From contig NC_134949.1 in assembly GCF_965638725.1 (NCBI RefSeq), forward strand, positions 131,174,969-131,238,968: a stretch of DNA of 64,000 bases, written 5' to 3'. The number at the start of each line of letters is the position of its first letter. Positions within the stretch are counted from its first letter, which is position 1. The notes beneath the pieces are model-generated. The model saw only the letters and a program-made list of their open reading frames with translations. It had not been told where the DNA came from and searched no databases. This document shows, piece by piece, positions 11,901 through 23,859 of the stretch. This stretch comes from Aptenodytes patagonicus (lineage: Eukaryota > Chordata > Aves > Sphenisciformes > Spheniscidae). A program made the position numbers and the translations under genes.

Positions 11901-14591
11901 CCAGTGGAGAGACACTAATAAGTTCAGATCACAAGTTATCCCAACGCATAATGCAATCACTCCTAAAAGCACAGTCTTCCTCACATGAAATGGCTGTGGT
12001 GAAAGGTAATTTCTCACAAAAAAAAGCTATGACAAATTCATCTGGAACCAAGATAGAGAGCAACTGAAAAGAGAACTTAGATGTCAACAACAAGGGATGC
12101 CCCAGAGAATTTAAATATTCCAGAGATGCATTGAAGTGAAGATGCAGAGCACCTCTCTTAAAAATAAATAAAATGCTCATTTAAGGGGATTCCTGTTAAT
12201 ACTCATTTGTGGAATATAGTACAAACCACGACGGAATTTTGTTTCATTTCCGATACCCATTTACGTTTCTAAGCAATACAAAAAGCACACCCAGGGAAAA
12301 GTTACAGTGAAAATAAAAAGGTACGGATTACAGTAATTGAATTACGAAGAAATTTCAGTGCAGACTGAGGTAAAGATAAAAAAAAAATCAGACAAATTCA
12401 GTTCCCGAGGAATTGATTCTGCTCTGAAGCTGCGCCTCAGCATATGGAAAGCCATGCAGAGAGGGGCCACTCGGTCGCACCCAGGACAGACAAAGGTACA
12501 AGCTTAACAAGATCTTTTTTTACAGCAGAGCCAGGCTGTTTGGAACAGGAAGAAGGCAGAAGGCTTCACTGGCATATATCGTATTGTATACGTTATACAT
12601 TGGTATACGTTATATGTATAGGTTGATATGGTCCTTCTATATAAATAGATGGGGAAAAACTACTCTAAAGATCCCAAAAGAAATACGGACAGATCAGCTT
12701 CCTGGGCCTACCACAAATACACCTCCTACCTACTGTCCTTGGACTCAAACCCACACCGTTCTTCAAGGTCTACTCTTCCAGCCGTTCTTACCTATTCTGC
12801 TTCCCTAAGTTTCCAGGCTCTGGGACACCGCATCAGCGCGCTCATCCCTGGTATGAAGGAAGTTTGATTAGAAGGCAGAGTAAATGTAGGCAAGGCAATA
12901 GCAATAAAGAACTGGGAAACAAAAGTGCTCAGTCACAGAGCAATCCTGCACTGCAGCTGTCTTCAGCCATCGCTCCACCAAACGGATTCCCTTCCTCCCT
13001 CCCACCCCGCAAGACCAAATGTCTTACTAACAGACAGCAGTGAATCATCAGATACGAAATTCGTCTCTCTTGATAAGGGAGATTTAGAGGGGAGAACATC
13101 ATGTAATAAGAACATGTTTTGTAGGTAGGCAAACAACCAGATGACTGCAACATCACACTGGAAACTGTTTAATAAGATCCTTCATACCTACTGTTTTTCC
13201 ACTCCAAAAAATACAGCCACACGGAATTTTGATTAAATAAGCATTTCTCCATCCCAAAAGAACTTAAGATTTCAACTACCATGAAATCTATGAAAGTCAG
13301 AATGTGCTAATAAGTATTTCTTAAGGGTAAACATAGTGCTGAGGACAGCTTAGAAATGTGAGCACATTAAATCACTTCAAATATTTAAACACACTGATAT
13401 TGTCTGGAAATCATACCCATACCCATAGCCTTACAAACCACATTCCTCAAACCTTACTCAGATCTATGAACAGCAATTCTCACCTTCCAGATCTTCACTA
13501 TAATCGCTTAGATGCAAAAACAGAAGCACAGAGACCCCTGGATCTAATTGTGTTTGGGGAATAATTTGTATTAGAGAAATACACACAGAAAAGCATATAG
13601 CCAAAGGCTAACCATTGGTATTACCGAGCCCTTTTACATCCAGAAACTTGGGGGAGCAAAGGGAGGGAGAGTATACGGAGAGTGTGCTCTCAGAGGTGAC
13701 ACAGCTTTCCTGATTATATGCCTAATAGAGGCAATAGGGGTTCATTATGGTCACCTGCTCCAGCCCCCCCTGCGTGTAGCCCGTAAGATTTTCCCCTACT
13801 AAGTCCTGTTAAAAACAGGCCTGGCTTCAGAAAAAACATCCTTGGTTTAAAGCTTTTTAATGATGAAAAACTTTAAGACTTTCTTAGTCCCACGAGTGCT
13901 GTTACTTTAAAAAACTGCACTCCCTGTCTAGTCTCAGGATGTCCAACCTCCCATTTCCAGCACTGGATGTTGTTAAACCTTTTCTGGCTTGAGTTAGGAG
14001 CCCATGATTCCTCACCTTGGCATTTCTAGGCAATGATCCAATCACTTCTTTCTTTCTTTTGGACCCACTCAAGACAACATATGCTCTGAGTGGCTTTACA
14101 GCAAGGGGCTTTTAAATGTTTTATATACTGCAGGGGGCTGGACCTCGCACACAAACCTCTCGCCTGAAGCGCATGCAGCAAAACAGTAACGCTTGTGCAC
14201 CTCACAGGTCATTTTCCCACCTGCTCCTCTTATCTTCTCACATTCACGTGATGGGCTACTCCCTGGCTGGCTGCCCATCAGCCCTCCCAAGGCTTTCCAA
14301 AAATCACCAACTCTGGGGTGCAGAGTCCCCAACTAACTGTTCCTTGTGGTATGACTCCACACTTGGTACGCTGAAATGCGTATTGGCTAGCCGCACTCGG
14401 TTACTACCAAGTAACCCAAACTACTTCATGTAAGTGGTTCTCAGCCTCCATCATTTACTCCTTTCTTTGTACAGTCGTATAATAAAATTTAAGTTATACG
14501 TTATTACATTTAACAAGAAGCAGACTACATTTTTCAAAGCAAAAACCTGGAAGAAGAATTTAGGCGGCACACAACAAGAGCTGATCTTCAC

Positions 14592-14615
14592 CTGCGCGCC
14601 GCAGAGCCACTCACC
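14592..14615 (-). promoter_or_regulatory. Candidate first-exon splice donors, minus strand
   Basis: On the minus strand an ideal donor CAG|GTGAGT has its last exonic base at 14615. A second donor, CAG|GTGAAG, ends at 14592. Both lie just downstream, in the minus direction, of the CpG island. This is the arrangement expected for a first exon transcribed leftward. The exon itself has no recognisable coding sequence and would be 5' UTR. Confidence 0.35.
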
Positions 14616-14799
14616 TGCTCGGTGACGAAGAGGCCAATGAAGCGCCCGTTCCTTACCCTCCCTTCCGCTGAGCAATAACCACAAACGGCACCGCTGACGG
14701 GCACGATCCGCCGCCTTCAATTTTCGTAGTAACGTATGGCAGAAAGCGTTAAAAAATAAAACCCAGCCGAACACGCGAGCACCTCCCGTCAGGTTATCA

Positions 14800-15900
14800 A
14801 CGCCAGAAGCACCCGCTCTCCGGGGGGGGGGGAGCCGGGCTGGCGCAGCCCCCCCTCCGGGGAAGGGGCGCCGGCGGGAGGCGCAGCCCCGCGGCCGGAC
14901 AAGCCCAGCGCGGCGTCCCGCCGGCGGCACTCGTTCTCCACCGGGACGGCGCCGCTGGCTCCCTCGAGTCCTTCTCGCGGGAGAAAAAAAATGCCCAAAA
15001 CAGCTGCTATTAGGAAAGAGGGACCTACCAGGAACCTCGGCGGGAGAAGAAAAACGCATACACGCAGCAGCATCCCCGCCGCCGCCGCGGCAGCTGGTGT
15101 CAACTCCGCGGCTCGATGGAGCCGGGCGGCAAAGTCCCGCTCCCTGCCGCCGCGGGGCTCCGCTGCCGGCCCAGGCGCGGGGCGCAGGCACCGCACCGAG
15201 CGCACCAGAGCCGCGCTGGCACACGCGCGGGGTACGGGCAGGCTCGCCCTGGCGCCCGCAGGTGCAGCCCCGCGGCAGCCGGCCTCGCCCCTTCCCCGCC
15301 CGCAGCGCCGCTCTCCCCCCGCAGCCGAGGGCTCCCACCGCGCGCGGGGAGGGCTGGAGCCGCCCGGGGGTGGCTCGCCGCCCAGCCGTCCCCGCCGGGA
15401 GGGGAGCCGCCTCCACCGCCCCGCGGGCGTCCTGCCGTACCTCTCCGGCTGCTGCTGGGCGAGCCCCGCCGCCGCTCCCCAGCGGCCGCCCTCCGCCAGC
15501 GCCGTGCCGCCCGCCCGCCGCCGCCTCCCCGCAGCGCCCCTCGCCGGCGGGAAGCGGCCGGCTGGGGGCCGGGCCGGGCGTGCGGGGCGGGAGCCGGGGC
15601 CGCCGCCGCCGTCCCGCGCTGCGGGGAGCAGGGCGGAGCAGCCTGCGGAGCGGCTCCGCCGCCCAGAGGCCGCGGGGCCGGGCGGGGGCGCCTCCGCGGC
15701 GGCCCCTCTCCCCCCTCCTCCCGCTCCCCCTTCGCGCACGGGGGCGCGGGGCTGCCCGCCGGGGGGGCCCGGCCGCGGGGCACCACCCGCCGCCCCGTGC
15801 GGGAGCCCGGCGGGGCCCCACCCGCCAGCGCAGGTCTCCCCTTCCGAGGGGGCTGGGGAAGGGTGCGCATCCCCGTTATACCGTCTCCTCGTTTTCGGCG
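14800..15900 (-). promoter_or_regulatory. CpG island, probable promoter (SYTL5 by synteny)
   Basis: About 1.1 kb of very GC-rich, CpG-dense DNA with GCC/GCG runs stands out sharply from AT-rich flanks. Such islands mark vertebrate promoters. All six frames show long open stretches rich in Pro, Ala, Arg and Gly; this is a composition effect and not evidence of protein. In human Xp11.4 the gene next to DYNLT3 on this side is SYTL5, which would run leftward on the minus strand here, and strong minus-strand donors follow the island at 14592-14615. The gene assignment is inference; that this is a CpG island is plain from the sequence. Confidence 0.7.
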
Positions 15901-15949
15901 GTGTTTTAAGTTGCGTGGAGCTAGCAGCTCAGGAGGCGAGCCAGTGATT

Positions 15950-18900
15950 TCTCAGGATGGGCTTGGAAGGGGGGAAAAAAAAAGGTATTTACTTTACAGT
16001 TTTATGATTTTTCAACCGTGAGGACACAGTGGCTGTACCTGTTCTGTGCACTGGGTGAGGGAAGCGCCCAAAGGGTCAAGCGGTATGTGAGTGTGTAATA
16101 AAAGGCACTTGTCCTAGCTGTCCTCCCTACAGCTACACGCAACGGTTCTTAAGCTTTACGACCATCGCTTTTAATCGTTCGAGTGAGCTAGATTTATCAG
16201 ACAGCTCCAAGCATTACAAAATGTTCCAAATTTCAAAAGTAACCAAGCAAAAAGCATCTTGATTCATCCAGATGAATTGAATGATTCATTCACCCTCGTA
16301 GGCATCCTCGGGTACCTGAAGAGCTTGCGTAGCAGGCATCTAAGAAAGATAAGGAAACTAATTTAGCACTTATGTGTATTTCCTAACATGTTAAAATATG
16401 GTTTTGAAACTGGTGCAGTAAACAGAGGTAGGCCATGAAAATGCTTAAGACCTTTTCTCTTTCACAGCTGTAACTGACTTTAAAACGGACCTAATTTTAC
16501 CACTTTCAATAAATTCCGATACATGCAACCAAAATCTCCCGCTTGGCTTTCACACGTAAAATTTTAGCATAAAAATTGCAGTTTATGCACGATAGCAATG
16601 TAACGTTACCTGTTACCTGCAAATTCCTGGTGTTGCATTTTTAAGAAACTACAGTGTTTGTACTATTCCAAATGATGCATGTGTTGGGAAGTTTATACTT
16701 AGGAGGTACAATGTTTACTTGGTTAGTATATAAATACAGCCCCTTGCAAAGCTAATTTGAGTTTGCTACATGTTATACTCGCGACACCATTCTTTGACTT
16801 GGTTCAGGAAAAGCTGTTGAAGGGATCTGCTCTAAACTAAATGCTCAGGTACGTCATTTGTCTGTAATTGCCAGAATAACAGGTTGGTCTCTATAACAGT
16901 GTGAATCATTATCAAAAAAGATACGCAGGTGAATATATTCTGTAATGCATGATTTAATTTTAAGTATTAGAACAACAGCTTCAGATTTATGAGGGTTTTT
17001 TCACAGTTTCATCTTATAAATGTTGTTGGGGGGGTGGGGGGTGAAAGGAAGGGCTAACATCCGTTTGCACAGCAGCCCGAGAGCTCAGATAGAGCGTTAC
17101 CAACCAGGATACCCAAGTACAAGGAGAATTTCTGAGAAACATAGCAGAGCTTTTGTGTTTCTGTTGGGGTAGAAAGCAGCTGCTCTTAGAGACTGGAGGC
17201 CCCATATTATTTTGGTAGCACTGCCCCATACCAGTCCGTATTTATTAAGCGCTCTTTGTGATCCGTAACAGACCACATGAACCAAGGGCTTTAGAAATCA
17301 GGATTACAGAAAGCTGGGGCCTGTTTAGAACAAAGGTAAAGTATTCTTGCTATTATTTCTTTGGTGACTTCGATCTCCATCAGTAACACTTGCATTGCTG
17401 TAAAGAATTACCCCGCTACGGTCCCAGGCTGCAGCTTTATTAGGAATGACTCCTAGTACTCACGGCCCTTTTCCGGAGTGCTATGGCAACTCTCTTGTCC
17501 TCTGGGACAGCGGTTTTCCAGTCGGTTTTCTTCTCTGGATACGGAACCGCTAACTCCACGCACCAGAAATCAAGGAACTTAAACATTTATTGATATCCTG
17601 GTTCACACAGCCACCACATCTTCAGAACGTGAAGAACTTGCACAAATTACACAGCGTTCAGTGCAATAACGTTAATGAACAAAACCTAGTTTGCTTTCAT
17701 TTCGGGTAGCATTAGAGAGTGCTCTGCAAGGTTTTATTTCTCCTCACCTTAATCTAATCTATCAGTAAATATCAGAAAACTAGGCTATTGATGCAATTTG
17801 CTAAACCAAAATGTTTTGAGTAAGAAATCATGTGGCATGAAATAGAAAAGAGATTTTTTGATAAACACCCAGCTGTTAACAGCGAGAGCTGCCGTGGGAC
17901 AACTATTTACATTTCACTCCTAAATAACACAGGTGCTAGGAGCAGAATTTGAGAACAAAATTTTAAACGAAGGCTTTGTCAAGGAAGCTGAGATATGCAT
18001 GTTCTCATCGTCAGGCTATTTTTCAAGCTTCCTTCCAGTTATTCACTGTCGTCTTAGCCTTCTCTTCCTCTCCATACTGAACAAGTGTGGTCAAAAGCAG
18101 GATGAGGATGCAGAAAATGTTCTACAAGAAGAATGAAGCCGTCTCTTGTACAAGAGGGCAACATTTTGAAAAGGCAATTATTTAAGGTTTTTCTTAATGT
18201 CAGTTACTATGCAAACAGGAAAATTATATGTCACAGGCTTCGAAATGAAAAAGGGGGAACCGATGTCATTAGCTGCTCTAAGACAAGGCCATTTCTGTTT
18301 CAGCCAGTGAAAAGATTTAGAAAAGCAGGTATTTAGAAAAAGCTTTTCAGGGTAATTACAGTGTCTCCTGTTCTTTTTAAAGGAGAAGTTAAAAGCGGAC
18401 TTAGAGATACATCAGATGCAACAACAGATCGGTACTTCTCTTTCTCACATCATAAAACGAGGAATCTATTTACTTGCTCCTGCTTTTCTTTAGTACATTT
18501 AAAAGAAAAAGAATAAGAGAATGCACTTATTGGCATCTCACTGTGCTATGTTAAGCCAATATTTGAATTACTGCCTAGAATGAACTCATGCAAGCTAAGG
18601 GAATGCTCTTACAGCCCCCGTTACTGTGTGTACTCTTTACTTAGACAGTTATTTTGGTGTCAGCTATGGCATTCTTTGCACAAGCAAGAACTATGCAAAG
18701 TGAGTAAGAGCTATAGAATGAAATGCTGCGTAAAGAAATGTTCAGTTAACATCCAGGTGCCCTGTGTTCCACAGTAGGACAACGAGAAGTGTTCCTCAAG
18801 GCAACACTGAAGGAAACATTAAAGGAAGTTGAACACGTACGACGCACCTGCAAAGCATAAACTGGGAGCACAACGTATAATTTCATCCTAAATGTACTGA

Positions 18901-21900
18901 GGTACTTTTTAGAATTACTGTTTTACTTCAAAATAGCTAGCTACACTTCTATCAACTAGTAAATCCATCAGTAAAATATCTGTATTTTTCACAAATGTTT
19001 TATTGCAAAGAATTTTAATGGCCTCTATAAAATACAGAAACATTTCATGAAACCAGTTGATTTCCTATATATAAAATTTGTGAGGTTCATCAAGAAGATA
19101 GCTCAAGTCACCTAAACGTTAGTGATCATCTAACTGTCAGTTGACAAGATTTAGGACTTTTTAGGACACGCAGAGAAAAAAAACAAAAACACCCCTAAAA
19201 TTCCACACACTAGAGAATGAGCAGAAACAGTCTTCTCCTAGCTCGTTAATTATTTTTTCTCACACTTAACCTCCACATTTTTGCTGGAGCTGTGAAGAGT
19301 TATGCCATTTCTTCCAACAAAACCTCCCTAAAACTCTACAAGATGACTATGGTTACTTTGGCTGAAAATGCATACATGGGGCCCTTAGAGCCTGTCAATA
19401 ATACGTGGCTTGCAAAAATTTCTAGGGTTTCAGGCAAAACTCTTCCTTCTCCTCTGTTTGCTGTCACTGAACTACTCTAGGGTCAAGATATTTCACCAAT
19501 GTCTTTGCATCGTCTTGACTCACTGTACCACTTCGATATATGCCAACCAGAAAACGAGTCTATAAAACTACAGTGTTCATGCACTGGATTAACATCGTGT
19601 ACCAACTCATTGATCCTCAAATTTGTCTTTCATCTATGGAAGTATTCTGCCGCAAGCAAAGATATTTGTTAACACCAACACCAACCATTTAAAGCAGGCT
19701 TTATACGTCAACGCTTTCCATTCTGTTCAGAAACTGAAAGGACATTTTAGCTCAAATAAATTGGTTCAGCTTGTTCTTGACAAGAAAAACTGCCTAGGAA
19801 GCAATAAGCTGCATTCTGCATTTGAAACAGGGTTTGGAAAAATAACTAAGGTGGCAAACATATCTTCACAGCGAAAAATACTTCCATTTATTTTATAAAA
19901 GAATTTTTCACCCCTTGGAAAACTCAGTAACATGGCAAGAGTCACTAATTCATCTTTCTCTCATTTGCATTGTGTTTTGCTCAATGCACTGGTTCACAGT
20001 TGTAGCCTCATGAGGTGATTTTTGCTAAGAGAAAAGCTGTCATCTTGAATGAAGTGTTTCTTCAACGTGGTTTAAGTGACTTACAAACACAGCCCAACTT
20101 GTGTTGCCTTGAACACGATAGAAAGATAATACTTTCTATAGGCACTTTTGTATGCAGACATCCAGTTTTCTCTCTGTAGAAAGCATGTTTTCCAAAGTAA
20201 GCTCTGCTTCTTAGAGTCCTTAGGGCACAATCACATCTCTCTGCTGGCTGTCCCTCCCTTAGCACATGAAGACAACTGCTAGTCCCCGTATTTCCACTTT
20301 AGAGAAGCCTGTTAGTCAAAAAAAAATTAGTTTCTTTTCATGCTTTTCTGTGGTATGTTGGATAGTACTTCGGACAATGGTTTTTATTGTTTTGGCCAGA
20401 ATGATGAAAAGGGATGTTCAATGTCTCTTCGCTTTTAGCTGGAATAAATGTTCATTGCCTTAAAGCAGGACTGTGACATGCAAGAATCATTAAGATTTCT
20501 TGCTGCCTAACAGTAGCTCCTAGTACAGGTATAGAGAGACAATTACTATATAAAAAAGATTATTAAAAAAAATTATTTCGATACCTGGGGAAAATGAGCT
20601 CATGTTTGGTCAAAAGGCTACGTTTGTCTAATAACCTGCAGGCACCAAAAGATGAAACCCGCTGTTTACTACCTTTTTCTCTATTCCTCAATGGTGTCCT
20701 GCCCTCTCCCTCGCTCTGCTGCCTGTCTGACCTCTTAGCAAGCCAGTGAGGAAAGTGACTCAGTTTTTGTTGCTGCTGATTTAGTGAGCCACATCCCCAG
20801 GGTGAGGAGTCAGTGGAGGACCGGAGCCTCTGCCAGGGAAGGCAGGGTTGTGCTGCTGGGGAAGGAAATTGTGGGGAGAGGGGGCTGGACCACTCCATAT
20901 GCTGGCACTGAGCCTTCACATCAGCTCAGCTGTCTTGTGGTGTTTGCTCCACCTTAAAAGTAATGTGTGTTTGGGTTTTTTTCCAAACAACAGGAAAAAA
21001 AAATCATCACCAAAATGTAAATGCATCCATGTAACATTCTTGCCAGTTTTTAATTCAGCATCTAGTGGTATGGCATTTTATATCAGCTGTATTAAGAACA
21101 ATGTCAGGAATGCATCCCAGTCCTATCATGGTTTTTTTCATCTCAGTAAAGCAAATAATAGCTTAAAAGATAAGTGCTCTGGTCATGGTAAAGAACCACA
21201 TGTTTTATTTAACTTTCATGCAATTGAAGTCTTGCATTCAAGAAAAGGATACCAGTGTGCCTGCTTTTAGTAGCTGATACGGCAGCATTTCTAAATTATA
21301 AAAGACCGAGATTAAGAGGGTTTTATGCATAGTACACAATAACAAAATTCATAGACTAGATGCTTTTAAACAAATACTTTTTAAAACAGTTCTTATTTTT
21401 ACTTAAACTTTTATACATCATAAAACCTGTCGTCTTCAAACATGCATGTTGTAGGAGTTTTTGGACACAAGCTCTCATAATTTATAATCTTACAGCAGCA
21501 TTATTATGACTGCTTGAATAACATTGAAAACACCACCATATTCCATGCATTTTAAGATATTATTTAATATCATTTAACAGAGGCAAATGAAGAGTTAGAA
21601 ACATGTGACCAGGCAGCCTTGGTACACCCTGATGTTTACCCGGTAAGCTCACTGAAGGTCATTTTCTTTACCACACATTACCATTTTCCGAAATCTTGAC
21701 AAATGGAACAGTTGTTTCAGAATTCATTCAACTTTATAAGGCTTCATAGTCATATGAAGAGCCTCAACAAAACTTTATTTATTTCTGGTTCTCTGACTTC
21801 AAAGGTGACCCATGTACCTGAGTAAATGAAATGGCAATTGAGAATTTCAATATAGGGATCACACATTGTTCATGAACCCTCTGTGGTGAATTTTGATGTG

Positions 21901-22720
21901 TAGGAGGAAGTCATTCAACAAATTTTGAATGAATAGATCTGGAACCGTTCTAAACTGAACCCAGCCAATTTCTGGTTTTTTTTTTTTTTAAGTGAATAAA
22001 CTCGTGCAATTTAATTGCTTTAAGGTATATATATTTAAATTTTGATCACTAGCAGTTCCCACTAAATTGCCTTGCACATTGTTTTGCTAATGTTTTCAGA
22101 AAAGTAAAATATATTCTATAATGCTCATTTGATCTACTTGGGAAACCAAGTCTTTTCCACTCACACACACAATTATATATTGAATTTCTAAATTCAGAGC
22201 TACAGCTATAATTGGTCCCAAAGATGTTAATACAGAATAATGCTTTATAATAGATGTAAAAAAATAGTAATATGTCCTAAGTATAGTGTCCCTTGCCTTT
22301 GACCGGTTAGATATATTCTCATTTCCTTATCTTACTGGAACAAAGGCATCACTTTCAGAACAAGGGAAAAAAGACACGGGACGGAGAATGCCTAGTCATA
22401 TCGTCTGTGCTAGGTCTTTGCTTCATCGTTCTGCTCTTTAGCTGTTCCTGCTGTTCCTGTTTTGTATTTATCAAATCATGAGAAAAATGACTGAAGTGGA
22501 ACAAATGATAAACAGCGCACGTATCTTCCTCTCATGCTCTAAGAAAGCTGATATTCAAAGGCCTTCAAATAATACCTTCCACCCTCCTGCCTTTTTTGTG
22601 CCTCTAATTGCCGAGCATTGCTGAATAAAACCACGCTGACAGTTATTCTGTAACACTTGCAGAGTACAGCTAGCGGTTTGGAGAAACGTGTCGCTTTCCG
22701 ATGCACACAGGGAGCCCTGA
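15950..22720. other. Intergenic stretch
   Basis: AT-rich DNA between the 14.8-15.9 kb island and the LTR-like repeat. I see no exon, RNA gene or clear transposon. The longest frames (20563-20919 on -, 20848-21270 on +) show no recognisable domain. Because genes on both sides would start outward from CpG islands, distal enhancers of DYNLT3 or its neighbour could lie here, but none is identifiable by eye. Confidence 0.5.
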
Positions 22721-22724
22721 CTGC

Positions 22725-23850
22725 CGGCATCTGCGGGTGGTAGGTGTGCTGGGCTGACCCTGGCCGGCTGCCAGACCCCCACCCAGCCGCTCCATCGCTC
22801 CCCCTCCTCAGGGCAGGGAGGGAAAATAATACAGAGAAGCTCACGGGTCAGGATAAAGACAGGGCGATCACTCACCAACTACTGGCGTGGGCAAAACAGA
22901 CTCAACTTGGGGAAAATTAATTTAATCTATTGCCAGGTAAAAATAGAGTAGGATGGTGAGAAACAAGGGCAAAACTAAAACCACCTTCCCTCCAACCCTC
23001 TCTTCTTCCCAGGCTCAACTTCACTCCTTCGTTCCTGACTCTCGACCTCCTCCCCGCCGAGTGGCACAGGGGGTGAGGAACGGGGGCTGCCGTCAGTCCA
23101 TAACAGCTCCTCTCGGCCGCTTCTTCCTCCTCACTCTTTTCCCCTGCTCCAGCGTGGGGTCCCTCCTATGGGATACAGTCCTTCACAAACTTCTCCAACA
23201 TGGGTCCTTCCCAAGGGCTGCAGTTCTTCAGGAACTGCTCCAGTGTGGGTCCTTTTCCAGGGGGTGCAGTCCTTCAGGAACAGACTGCTCCTGTGTGGCC
23301 TCCTCTCCACGGGCCGCAGCTCCTGCCAGGATCCTGCTCCTGCATGGGCTCTCCATGGGCTGCAGCTTTCGTCAGGGCATGCCCACCTGCTCCGCCATGG
23401 GGTCCTCCACGGGCTGTAGTGTGGATATCTGCTCTGGCATCGTCCTCCATGGGCTGCAGCGAGACAACCTGCATCACCATGGTCTTTTCCACGGACTGTG
23501 GGGGAATCTCTGCTCTGGCGCCTGGAGCACCTCCTCCCCCTCCTTCTTCACCAACCTTGGTGTCCGCAGAGCTGTTTCTCTCACATTTTTTCTCACTCCT
23601 CTCTCTCACAGCTGCTGCACAGTGTTTTTTACCCTTTCTTAAACACATTGTCACAGAGGCACCACCAGCTTGGCCGATGGGCCCAGCTTTGGGCAGCAAC
23701 GGGTCTGTTTTGGAGCAAGCTGGAACCAGCTGTATCTAGCGTGGGGGCAGCTCCTGGTGTCTTGTCACAGAGGCCACCCCTGCAGCCCCCCAATCGCTGC
23801 CAGCACCTTGCCACGTAAACCCAGTACAGAAGGTTTGCGCCATTATTTGG
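22725..23850. mobile_element. Avian LTR/ERV-type interspersed repeat
   Basis: About 1.1 kb of GC-richer sequence is embedded in AT-rich DNA. I recognise its wording from many bird genomes: GGGCTGACCCTGGCCGG near the start, GACTCAACTTGGGGAAAATT, then a block of degenerate CTGCAG-containing tandem units, then CCTGGAGCACCTCCTCCCCC and a GTCACAGAGG segment near the end. It is probably an endogenous-retrovirus LTR or a non-autonomous relative. No gag, pol or env coding sequence is present, and the open frames across it (for example 22953-23642) have no viral domain. The family name and exact ends need a repeat library; recognition is from memory. Confidence 0.6.
23170..23530 (+). repeat. Degenerate tandem array within LTR-like repeat
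   Basis: About seven imperfect units of roughly 40-54 bp. Each opens with a variant of GGGCTGCAG and ends with a variant of GGTCCTCTCCAC. The units differ in length and share only the skeleton, which suggests an old internal expansion carried by the element. Confidence 0.7.
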
Positions 23851-23859
23851 GACCTCTAT

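Larger units (their letters stand above)
5491..14590. other. Non-coding stretch, possibly SYTL5 intron
   Basis: About 9 kb of AT-rich DNA without a recognisable exon, RNA gene or transposon. Open frames of 100-163 codons (for example 7631-7993 and 11275-11766) lack domains, splice context and coding-like composition. Small structures inside are listed separately: inverted repeats at 5892-5922 and 7524-7547 and a 38-bp tandem duplication at 8863-8936. The assignment to an intron of SYTL5 rests only on gene order in other vertebrates. Confidence 0.4.

Noticed and set aside
14451-16021. Several overlapping open frames of 250-456 codons on both strands
   Set aside because: They coincide with a CpG island, are open in nearly every frame, and are made of Pro/Ala/Arg/Gly; stops are simply rare in such GC-rich DNA.
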